Shown: one piece after another, positions 1 through 5,344 of the stretch
How the letters are laid out: each line of letters begins with the position of its first letter
How positions within the stretch are numbered: the stretch's first letter is position 1
NCBI GenBank assembly: GCA_016282215.1
Contig: JAEEKC010000017.1
Location: forward strand, 1-5,344
Source of the DNA: Lachnospiraceae bacterium
Lineage (GTDB): Bacteria; Bacillota; Clostridia; Lachnospirales; Lachnospiraceae
Direction of reading: 5' to 3'
DNA: 5,344 nt
Notes under the pieces: model-generated
The model's database searches: none
What the model was told of the DNA's origin: nothing
The model's input: the letters and a program-made list of their open reading frames with translations, nothing else
Translations under genes and position numbers: made by a program

Positions 1-689
1 CCGCCGAGAATGATACGTTTAGGTGACAGAGTAAGAATGATATTGACAACAGCCTGTCCCAGATAATAAGCTTCGAGATCCCATACATCCTGCCGGTCAT
101 CCAGCTCTTCTCCTCGTATGCCGTAACGTTCTGCGATCGCAGGACCGCTGGCCATGCCTTCGAGACAGTTGTGGTGATAAGGACATTTTCCTTCATAAGT
201 ATCATCTTTCCTCGGGCGGATCAGCATATGTCCCAGCTCCGGATGAAGCATGCCGTGTACTGGTTTTCCGCCGCTCAGCACACCGCCGCCGATACCGGTT
301 CCTATGGTTATATAAACAACATCTTCAAGACCTTTTGATTGTCCGAAAATAACTTCTCCTAACAATGAGCCGTTCACATCCGTATCAAATCCGACAGGGA
401 CATTCAAGCTTTTTTTCAGAATTCCAACGATATCGCAATTTCCCCAGCCTTGCTTCGGTGTCGTTGTGATATATCCGTAGGTTTCGGATGACTGATCAAG
501 ATCAACAGGACCAAAACAGGCAATTCCGAGTGCTTCGATATCTTTTTCCTTGAAAAATGAAATAATATCAGGCAGCGTTTCGTCCGGTGTGCGTGTCGGG
601 ATCAATGTTTTTTCCAGAATGGTACCTTTTTCATCGCCGATCACACATACCATTTTCGTTCCGCCAGCCTCAAGTGCTCCGTATCTCAT
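1..689 (-). CDS. ROK-family sugar kinase, probable fructokinase (3' end beyond the window)
   Basis: Cytoplasmic ATP-dependent hexose kinase, most likely phosphorylating fructose to fructose-6-phosphate. Seen in the first 229 residues: an N-terminal phosphate-binding loop (EAGGTK, residues 7-12), the FGPVDL segment at 59-64, and the DTDVNGSLLGE block at 102-112, where Asp104 is the expected catalytic base. A glycine-rich ATP site (TIGTGIGGGV) lies at 128-137. The ROK zinc site has the fructokinase-type form: His154, then Cys169, His172 or His173, and Cys175 in KCPYHHNC, followed by LEGMASGPA. This matches the YdhR/GmuE/ScrK branch better than glucokinases or NagC-type repressors, and there is no N-terminal helix-turn-helix. 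The family is about 290 residues, so roughly 60 are missing at the left edge. The ATG is preceded by AGGGAG with a 7-base spacer. The start lies 26 bases after the radical SAM gene's stop with no terminator between, so co-transcription is likely. Family assignment is firm; the exact sugar is inferred. Confidence 0.93.
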   Translation of the reverse strand, partial: MRYGALEAGGTKMVCVIGDEKGTILEKTLIPTRTPDETLPDIISFFKEKDIEALGIACFGPVDLDQSSETYGYITTTPKQGWGNCDIVGILKKSLNVPVGFDTDVNGSLLGEVIFGQSKGLEDVVYITIGTGIGGGVLSGGKPVHGMLHPELGHMLIRPRKDDTYEGKCPYHHNCLEGMASGPAIAERYGIRGEELDDRQDVWDLEAYYLGQAVVNIILTLSPKRIILG

Positions 690-715
690 ATGCTATCTCC
701 CTTTTACGAAAAAAC

Positions 716-1594
716 TTATGTATCAAACAAACTGATCTGTTTATACTTGTCCGGAAGCTCCGCCATAAACTGAAAGCAATCATCCGGTCTGTACATGATA
801 TTGTTATCCTTACATATGCTTTGCAGCAGTTCCATCAGCTCTTTTGCATTCGGACTTGGCAGTTCATAGGCGTTCCCGTACTTCCTGATATACCGCTGTT
901 TCATCCCGGGGAAGTATTTATCCAGCGCTGCATAATAGTATTCCCTGTCGCCTTCACGAAGCGTCAGTCCCATGCCGAAATCGATAATGCCCCTGACTCC
1001 TGTGCGCACACATTCATTCAGGATCGCAGTGACATTTTCTTCTGTATCATTGATAAAAGGCAGGATTGGTGTCAGCCAGACGATCGTCGGGATGCCTCTT
1101 TTTTGCATTTCCTCAAGAACCTCGATCCGGCGTTTTGTATTGCAGACATTCGGTTCCAAAACTTTGCAAAGGTCATCATCATAAGTTGTAAGCGTCATCT
1201 GGACAACGCATTTTGCACTTTGGTTGATCTCGCTTAGCAGGTCAATATCCCGCAGGATACGGCCTGATTTGGTCTGTATCGCAAGACCGAATTCATACCT
1301 GCGAATGATCTCGAGGCATCTCATCGTCAGCTGCAGTTCTTCTTCACAGTGCATATACGGATCTGACATGGCGCCGGTTCCGATCATACACTTTTTTCTT
1401 TTGGATTTCAGTGCCTGTTCCAAAAGCACCGGTGCATTCTGCTTCACCTCAATATCTTCAAAGGGATGGGTAAACTGATAGCATTTGCTTCTGCTGTCAC
1501 AGTAGATACACCCATGCGTACAGCCGCGATAGATATTCATTCCGAAGTATCCGCCGTGCCCGGTCAGAATTCCCTTTGCGTCAACAAAATGCAT
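716..1594 (-). CDS. SPL-family radical SAM protein with C-terminal clamp-binding-like tail
   Basis: Radical S-adenosylmethionine enzyme of the SplB-like group (COG1533), 292 residues and apparently complete. The cluster motif CTHGCIYC gives Cys25, Cys29 and Cys32, which should ligate a 4Fe-4S cluster. It is followed by the group's typical GTGAMSDPY (72-80) and LAIQTKSG (104-111) blocks, a TLTTYDDDLCKVLEP segment (134-148) and WLTPILPFINDT (173-184). Family knowledge: relatives include spore photoproduct lyase, but most members are uncharacterised, and this protein lacks enough evidence to be called SplB itself. The last residues read QISLFDT; QISLF (286-290) matches the bacterial beta-clamp-binding consensus QL(S/D)LF. 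The ATG has GGAAGG at 1603-1608 with an 8-base spacer. It is probably the first gene of a two-gene unit with the downstream ROK kinase, driven from the promoter at 1631-1659. Substrate unknown; a DNA-related role is inference from the family and the tail. Confidence 0.9.
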   Translation of the reverse strand: MHFVDAKGILTGHGGYFGMNIYRGCTHGCIYCDSRSKCYQFTHPFEDIEVKQNAPVLLEQALKSKRKKCMIGTGAMSDPYMHCEEELQLTMRCLEIIRRYEFGLAIQTKSGRILRDIDLLSEINQSAKCVVQMTLTTYDDDLCKVLEPNVCNTKRRIEVLEEMQKRGIPTIVWLTPILPFINDTEENVTAILNECVRTGVRGIIDFGMGLTLREGDREYYYAALDKYFPGMKQRYIRKYGNAYELPSPNAKELMELLQSICKDNNIMYRPDDCFQFMAELPDKYKQISLFDT

Positions 1595-1611
1595 AAATTT
1601 AACCTTCCAAA

Positions 1612-1656
1612 TAAAAAATTTACTGCCTAAATAGTAACATTTTTCAGGCAGTAAAT
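1612..1656 (-). terminator. Rho-independent terminator of the acetyltransferase operon
   Basis: Read on the minus strand, an 11-base-pair perfect stem (arms 1646-1656 and 1618-1628, containing ACTGCCT/AGGCAGT) can be extended by one G-U and two A-U pairs to 14 pairs, leaving an 11-base loop. It is followed directly by six T residues (1613-1618) and a further T-rich stretch. It begins 10 bases after the stop codon of the ZmaR-like acetyltransferase, the expected place for an operon end. The stem is fairly A/T-rich, so read-through is possible. The reverse orientation lacks a comparable T-run. Confidence 0.8.
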
Positions 1657-1659
1657 CAA
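1631..1659 (-). promoter_or_regulatory. Predicted sigma-A promoter for the radical SAM-ROK unit, nested in the terminator
   Basis: On the minus strand the -35 box TTGATT (1654-1659) is separated by exactly 17 bases from the -10 box TACTAT (1631-1636). The bases TGT just before the -10 form an extended -10 (TGn). Initiation would fall near 1624, about 30 bases before the radical SAM start codon, leaving GGAAGG in the leader. The -35 overlaps the 5' arm of the terminator and most of the -10 sits in its loop, so transcripts begun here carry only part of the 3' arm and would escape termination. The 11-base inverted repeat flanking the -10 could alternatively be a repressor operator. Confidence 0.6.
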
Positions 1660-1666
1660 TTTGGTT

Positions 1667-2428
1667 TCAGTGCGTCCGTTCTTCCCCGGATACCTCATAT
1701 GCCGTGTATTCATGATCAAATTCATAACCAAGCTTTTCGGAAAGGTGGACCGAATTCATGTTCTGTGCGTCCCAGCTTGGGTATAATCCTTCCTCGAGGC
1801 AGCGCAGGATCAGTGCGGCGGATGCGATCGTCGCAAGTCCTTTTTTTCGCTCATTTTCTACCGTATCCACCTCGATCTCGATCCCTTCCCTGTATCTTGT
1901 ATAGGAGGAGGCGCCGGCGACGATCTGACCGGATTTCAGGATTACCATGCCTCTCCCGAGTTCCAGATATTTTTCCTTGCTTTCAAAAGATGAAACAAAA
2001 TCTCTTGTTACGGGATCCGGAAGGCACATGTCATAGATTTTATCATCGATCGGTTTCATCTCATATCCTTCCGGCAGCTTGGATACTAAGTTTTTCAAAT
2101 AATCCTGATCAAAATGTGTATCTTTTTTGATAGCGTATCTTGTCACTTTCTTCGCGCTCGGAAAACATGCTTCAATACATGCTTCCCATGCCTTATTTTG
2201 CGGCACCATGATCACAAAACCCTTTGGCTTATTGCTGACCAGCTCCTGATCGGGCCGGCCTGCATAAAAAGCAAAGCATCCCACATAAGCCATCGCAGAT
2301 TGCGGTGAATCCAGGTCTGTAACAAAGATTTTTCCCATCACCTTCTGCAGACAGGAATAGATCAGCGTTTCCTTCCAGCCTTCAAATAAGTGCATTACTT
2401 TTGATGTATCCGTTAGTTCATATATCAT
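1667..2428 (-). CDS. GNAT-family N-acetyltransferase, ZmaR-like (zwittermicin A resistance type)
   Basis: Predicted cytoplasmic acetyl-CoA-dependent acetyltransferase of the ZmaR-like GNAT group (PF12746 type), 253 residues, the usual length for that family. The N-terminal half (about 1-120) is the family's poorly conserved alpha/beta region. The GNAT core is C-terminal: EIEVDTVENERKKGLA (184-199) holds the acetyl-CoA-binding motif A with RKKGLA. It is followed by LYPSWDAQN (215-223) and LSEKLGY (229-235), both hallmarks of this group. Two ATGs lie in tandem (2429-2431 and 2426-2428). GAGGG at 2435-2439 is 3 bases from the first and 6 from the second, so the second is preferred. The start overlaps the end of the upstream GNAT gene by 11 bases (14 if the first ATG is used), implying translational coupling. 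Family knowledge: ZmaR itself acetylates the antibiotic zwittermicin A, but most relatives have unknown substrates, so a resistance role here is not shown. It is the last gene before the terminator. Confidence 0.87.
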   Translation of the reverse strand: MIYELTDTSKVMHLFEGWKETLIYSCLQKVMGKIFVTDLDSPQSAMAYVGCFAFYAGRPDQELVSNKPKGFVIMVPQNKAWEACIEACFPSAKKVTRYAIKKDTHFDQDYLKNLVSKLPEGYEMKPIDDKIYDMCLPDPVTRDFVSSFESKEKYLELGRGMVILKSGQIVAGASSYTRYREGIEIEVDTVENERKKGLATIASAALILRCLEEGLYPSWDAQNMNSVHLSEKLGYEFDHEYTAYEVSGEERTH

Positions 2429-2909
2429 CATTATCCCTCATAGATTGCTTTATTCTGTCCTTGGTCAAAACCATACCTTCAGTGGAATCGGTAAAGCCCA
2501 TGCTTTGATAGAGCGGCCTCCCGGACCTGGTGGAATCAAGACTGATCTCAGTCACGCCTCTGCTGCGGGCCTCTTTGATCAGAAGACCGACCATTTTACG
2601 TGCTATCCCCTGACGCCGGTATTCGCTTCTGGTATAGACATTCATCAGATGGGCACGCTTGCCTGTGGGATGATCAAAAGTCGGCATGATCCAAATGAAA
2701 CTCATGGATGCACAGCCGATCACCTCATTTCCATCAAACGCGAGCACTGATAAATGGTCCCCACGTAAAAAATAATCGCGGCTCTCCTTTATCATTTCAT
2801 CCGAATACTCATAATCTTCCGGCAGATCATTGACGACCTTAAGCATTTCAAGACGGCTGCTCATCAAGGCTTCGATGTCTTCTTTTTTTGCAATTTTGAT
2901 ATTGATCAT
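2418..2909 (-). CDS. Single-domain GNAT-family N-acetyltransferase
   Basis: A compact 163-residue acetyl-CoA-dependent N-acetyltransferase, normal length for a stand-alone GNAT domain (Acetyltransf_1 type). The N terminus (MINIKIAKKEDIEAL) is the standard first strand and helix. VIGCASMSF (63-71) is the central strand. Motif A is VYTRSEYRRQGIARKM (91-106) with the RRQGIA pyrophosphate loop. EISLDSTRSGRPLYQSMGF (121-139) is motif B with the usual Tyr134 and the L-Y-x-x-M-G-F ending. The substrate cannot be inferred. The ATG is 15 bases after the stop of the triple-GNAT gene. Its Shine-Dalgarno is weak (only an AAAAAAGAGAA stretch), so it probably depends on coupling with the gene before it. 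Its own end overlaps the next gene. Confidence 0.9.
   Translation of the reverse strand: MINIKIAKKEDIEALMSSRLEMLKVVNDLPEDYEYSDEMIKESRDYFLRGDHLSVLAFDGNEVIGCASMSFIWIMPTFDHPTGKRAHLMNVYTRSEYRRQGIARKMVGLLIKEARSRGVTEISLDSTRSGRPLYQSMGFTDSTEGMVLTKDRIKQSMRDNDDI
2435..2439 (-). promoter_or_regulatory. Shine-Dalgarno GAGGG deciding between two tandem ATGs
   Basis: GAGGG lies inside the last codons of the upstream GNAT gene. Its spacing is 3 bases to the first ATG and 6 bases to the second, so the second ATG (2426-2428) is the likelier start of the ZmaR-like gene. Confidence 0.55.
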
Positions 2910-2924
2910 ATTGGGTTCTCTTTT

Positions 2925-4457
2925 TTATAAATCAATTACTTTAAATCTCATATCCTTGTATTTTTGAACTCTATCTTCAAACCCGAGCTTTTTATAGATC
3001 GGGTAGCCATCATCCGTAGCAACCAGATCGATCCTGCTTATTTTATGCTCCGACGCATAATCGATCATGTCTTTCATAAGCTTCGTACAGATGCCTTTTC
3101 CACGATAGCCGTCTTCCGTATACACACTTAAAACCTCTGAATCCAGTCCGTTCAGGAAAAACGGATTTGCAGGTTTTTCAATGATCAGAAGATAGGCCGC
3201 TGCAACCAGTCTCCCTTTCGCTCTTGCCACAAATGCGATCAGCTTTTTCCCGAGTTCTCTCTCAAAATAACCCGGAAGTTGTTTTTCCATTCCTTCTCTT
3301 TCTTCATCTGTTATGGAGCCGAAATCATCGATCATATACAGGATTCTGAGGCGAACAAGTTCAGGTATATCATTCAGATTCGCAATATCAAATACAATAC
3401 CGTCCTGACCGCCGGCAGAACTGTTATCCGAAGAGGTTTCTTCCAGCGTTTTCTTTCCGGCTTTTACGCTCTTATACAGATTGATATGGGTATCCAGATC
3501 CTTGAAGCCGTTTTTATGGTAAAAATGATAGGACGGTTTATCGTTATCTGTTTGCAGAAAAATACCGGCCAGCCCTTTTGCGCGTACTTGCTGCTCGATC
3601 ATATCAAGAAATATCGAACCAAGTCCCTGTCCCTGACAAGCCGGTGATACACAGAATTCCTCAATATTGTAGTTCGTTCCTTCCCACCAATGGCTGATCT
3701 TTCCGAGTGAAATACCTTCCAGTTTACCATCGATCAATAAACCGTAGTTTAGTGCATGTTGGCCACTTGATACATCTTTTATATACTCATACAGCTGCCC
3801 CGTATCACTCCAGTCATCATTCCATGGTTCACCGGCAAATGAAGCTCTATAAAGTGCTGCTATTTGCGGCAGATAAGCTTCATCCAGTTCGATCAATGCC
3901 GGATTCATGCCCTTATTGACAGTGATCCAAAACCGTTTCATGGTCGTGCCGTCTACATCGATCGTTTTTTCAAACACTCCTCCGTTTGCAAGGATTGTTT
4001 TTTCACTGGCTTTATTCTCCGCATCACAGGTAACCAGCATCTTATCAATTCCAAGTTTTGCGGCATTTAGGATATTCAGACGGAGCATTTCTTTTGCATA
4101 GCCCTTTCCACGTTCCGAAGGCCGCACGGAATAACCGCAGTGACCGCCCCATGTTCCGAGGATCGGATGATCAATGTGGTGACGCAGGTCAATCCCGCCA
4201 ACGATCCTTTTGTCACTTTTTCTGACAGCCAGGTACATATTTGATGGAACAGCCACGCCGGTTTGGGATACTGTTTCTGCACTTTTTCGCAGGCTGCACA
4301 GATTGATCCATTCCTCAGCCGACTTGGATTCTCTCAAAGAAAGGCAGCCTGCAAACTGATCCCCGTTTTCCTTGTCATAATCCAGTATTTCCTGTCGAAA
4401 AGCCCATAAATCTTCGGCATATTCTGTTGTAGGTTCTATTAATTCTAATGTATTCAA
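2925..4457 (-). CDS. Three-domain GNAT acetyltransferase fusion protein
   Basis: A 510-residue protein made of three complete GNAT acetyltransferase domains, each with its own acetyl-CoA motif A. Domain 1 (about 1-182) is COG3981-like: IVGGIDLRHHI at 85-95, GGHCGYSVRPSERGKGYA at 104-121, then TCDAENKASEKTILANGG. Domain 2 (184-330) carries GEPWNDDWSD (209-218), EEFCVSPACQGQGLG (266-280) and FYHKNGF (312-318), like stand-alone clostridial GNATs. A Ser/Gly/Asp-rich linker (about 331-353) leads to domain 3 (354-510), with SVYTEDGYRGKGICTKLM (444-461) and IYKKLGF (487-493). Family knowledge: GNATs move acetyl from acetyl-CoA to amines or small molecules; substrates here are unknown. The start is TTG at 4455-4457, supported by GGAG at 4469-4472 (11-base spacer), the in-frame TAA two codons upstream, and the fact that domain 1 begins right there. 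The gene lies 57 bases after the DinB-like gene with no terminator seen between, so it is probably in the same operon. Confidence 0.9.
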   Translation of the reverse strand: MNTLELIEPTTEYAEDLWAFRQEILDYDKENGDQFAGCLSLRESKSAEEWINLCSLRKSAETVSQTGVAVPSNMYLAVRKSDKRIVGGIDLRHHIDHPILGTWGGHCGYSVRPSERGKGYAKEMLRLNILNAAKLGIDKMLVTCDAENKASEKTILANGGVFEKTIDVDGTTMKRFWITVNKGMNPALIELDEAYLPQIAALYRASFAGEPWNDDWSDTGQLYEYIKDVSSGQHALNYGLLIDGKLEGISLGKISHWWEGTNYNIEEFCVSPACQGQGLGSIFLDMIEQQVRAKGLAGIFLQTDNDKPSYHFYHKNGFKDLDTHINLYKSVKAGKKTLEETSSDNSSAGGQDGIVFDIANLNDIPELVRLRILYMIDDFGSITDEEREGMEKQLPGYFERELGKKLIAFVARAKGRLVAAAYLLIIEKPANPFFLNGLDSEVLSVYTEDGYRGKGICTKLMKDMIDYASEHKISRIDLVATDDGYPIYKKLGFEDRVQKYKDMRFKVIDL

Positions 4458-4468
4458 TTTTTAAGTTA

Positions 4469-4472
4469 CTCC
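4469..4472 (-). promoter_or_regulatory. Shine-Dalgarno GGAG supporting a TTG start
   Basis: GGAG lies 11 bases before the TTG codon at 4455-4457. No ATG or GTG is available: a TAA stops the frame two codons upstream, and the next in-frame Met is residue 74, inside the first GNAT domain. The long spacer and TTG suggest modest translation. Confidence 0.55.
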
Positions 4473-4514
4473 ATTTTTGCGCAAGCTTTCTTTTCAACCG
4501 AATGAAACCATGCA

Positions 4515-5344
4515 TCAGTTTTCTTCCAGTATTCGCAGCGCTTCTTTGTAATCCTGGCCCAGGATTTCCTGTGTCTTTTGAAATTCATACTTCTCATGCA
4601 GTCTTGTCTGAACTTTTAAAAATTCCTTCTTGCCATACTTCCTGATATAGAGAGACTGCGCTTTTGCGGCATTTGCTCCGTCATTTGACGATACATAGAA
4701 TCCCTTTTCACAGGTTTCCAGTTCATCACAATCATAACATGCATCTATATTTTTTTCATTACAGCACTTAACATTGGGACATATTCTCCCTTCGGAATAT
4801 ATTGCAAAGGAGCAGGTATTATATTCTGTTCTGCAGCCACCGCACCACTCTCCGAGGAAACAGTGATTGCAGGACAAGCCGCAGATAGCAACCGGATCCG
4901 TGCCTTTTCTTGCAATTTTGCAAAGCCGGTTTTTTATGCGCTGCATAGCTTCAATATGCATGATCCAGTGGCGGGAAAACGGCATCTGTATGAGTCCTTT
5001 TACATCTTTGCCGCACCAGTAGTCGATCAGCCAGAATGCATTTTCATCCTCACTGACACATTTGCTTTCTATCAGTTTTTGTTTGGTTTCTTCACCGAAC
5101 TTTCTTTTTAAGTCTTTGTATTGCAATTGCGAAAGAATCTTATCACCGGATTCTTTGACTGCCTTTGCATACAGATAGAGCTCCTGCACATTCAGTTTCT
5201 TTGAAAATTCTGCGATCTCTTCGCCTTCCAGTTCGTTACCCGTTGTAATAATTGGAGATGCAGTCTTTTCAGTAAAATCGTCACGAAACAATATCTGCTC
5301 ATCTTCGGCGATCATCTCATGAGCAACAATGTCCTCTATCCTGA
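4515..5344 (-). CDS. DinB-like four-helix protein fused to a DUF3795 cysteine-rich domain (5' end beyond the window)
   Basis: The reading frame is open to the right edge with a sensible sequence (RIEDIVAHE before the first Met at 5315). That stretch matches the second helix of DinB-like proteins, so the true start lies outside and the Met at 5313-5315 is probably internal. Numbering from that Met, residues 1-131 are the rest of a DinB-like helical bundle, with SEDENAFWLIDYW (88-100) and RHWIMHIEAMQRIKN (115-129). His116 and His120 form the H-x3-H metal pair. Residues 143-205 are DUF3795, with twelve cysteines between 145 and 202 (CGLSCNHC, CGGC, CPNVKCC, CYDC), probably binding zinc or an iron-sulfur cluster. 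A tail of helices (YIRKYGKKEFL, LHEKYEF) follows. Family knowledge: DinB-like proteins are often metal-dependent thiol transferases; DUF3795 has no assigned function. The reaction is unknown. It is the most upstream visible gene of the acetyltransferase operon. Confidence 0.85.
   Translation of the reverse strand, partial: RIEDIVAHEMIAEDEQILFRDDFTEKTASPIITTGNELEGEEIAEFSKKLNVQELYLYAKAVKESGDKILSQLQYKDLKRKFGEETKQKLIESKCVSEDENAFWLIDYWCGKDVKGLIQMPFSRHWIMHIEAMQRIKNRLCKIARKGTDPVAICGLSCNHCFLGEWCGGCRTEYNTCSFAIYSEGRICPNVKCCNEKNIDACYDCDELETCEKGFYVSSNDGANAAKAQSLYIRKYGKKEFLKVQTRLHEKYEFQKTQEILGQDYKEALRILEEN

Noticed and set aside
1..689. Calling the ROK protein a NagC/XylR-type repressor
   Set aside because: There is no N-terminal winged helix-turn-helix; the protein begins directly with the kinase phosphate loop.
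587..1237. 216-codon open frame on the plus strand
   Set aside because: It is antisense to the radical SAM gene and the start of the ROK gene, begins at a non-ATG codon without a convincing ribosome-binding site, and its product resembles no family. The minus-strand genes have clear motifs.
716..1594. Calling the radical SAM gene splB (spore photoproduct lyase)
   Set aside because: It shares the radical SAM core and SDPY-type block of the broader SPL-like family, but the equivalents of the dedicated SplB catalytic residues cannot be confirmed, so only the family name is given.
1699..2130. 143-codon open frame on the plus strand with an arginine run
   Set aside because: It is the opposite-strand shadow of the ZmaR-like acetyltransferase; the low-complexity arginine/serine/proline content is typical of an antisense frame.
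2910..2960. TATAAA-like -10 before the single-domain GNAT gene
   Set aside because: No -35 resembling TTGACA sits about 17 bases upstream; the match comes from A/T-rich stop-codon context.
3279..3647. 122-codon plus-strand open frame
   Set aside because: It lies wholly antisense to the triple-GNAT gene, whose frame shows three sets of conserved motifs; no independent support.
4076..4282. 68-codon minus-strand open frame
   Set aside because: Out-of-frame shadow within GNAT domain 1 of the fusion gene, with no recognisable motif.
4458..4514. Possible promoter or terminator between the DinB-like gene and the triple-GNAT gene
   Set aside because: TTGAAA is present but no -10 box lies at 16-18 bases. 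The only inverted repeat is the short TTGCGCAA palindrome, with no stable stem and T-run. Treated as intra-operon spacer.
5313..5315. Met at this position as the true start of the DinB-like gene
   Set aside because: The frame continues upstream to the window edge with family-like sequence, and no Shine-Dalgarno precedes this ATG. The first helix of the DinB fold would be missing if it started here.

Overview
The window is a single-strand block: all six genes lie on the minus strand, packed with short gaps or overlaps. GC content is moderate (roughly mid-40s percent by eye). Shine-Dalgarno sequences are purine-rich, one gene uses a TTG start, and the protein relatives (fructokinase-type ROK kinase, COG3981-like acetyltransferase, DinB-like/DUF3795 protein, ZmaR-like acetyltransferase) are typical of low-to-moderate GC Firmicutes. 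A Clostridia member such as a Lachnospiraceae gut anaerobe is my best guess. No RNA gene, transposon, CRISPR array or phage gene was seen.

Layout in transcription order, from the right edge leftwards. (1) 5344-4515: 5'-truncated DinB-like protein fused to a cysteine-rich DUF3795 domain. (2) 4457-2925: a 510-residue protein of three successive GNAT acetyltransferase domains, starting at TTG. (3) 2909-2418: a single-domain GNAT acetyltransferase. (4) 2428-1667: a ZmaR-like GNAT acetyltransferase whose start overlaps gene 3. These four look like one operon, ending at a hairpin plus T-run at 1612-1656. (5) 1594-716: an SPL-type radical SAM protein. (6) 689-1: a ROK-family kinase, probably fructokinase, cut by the left edge. 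Genes 5 and 6 are 26 bases apart and probably form a second unit, driven by a good sigma-A-type promoter (TTGATT, 17-base spacer, TACTAT with extended TG) buried inside the terminator hairpin.

Functionally, the upstream operon concentrates five GNAT domains in three consecutive genes behind a thiol/metal-type DinB protein. This suggests small-molecule modification or detoxification, but no substrate can be read from the sequence. The downstream pair joins a radical SAM enzyme, which ends in a perfect-looking beta-sliding-clamp-binding pentapeptide (QISLF), to a sugar kinase with no obvious functional link. The most interesting points are the triple-GNAT fusion and five-domain GNAT run, the clamp-motif tail on the SPL-type protein, and the promoter nested in a terminator. 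None of these is proof of a new system.
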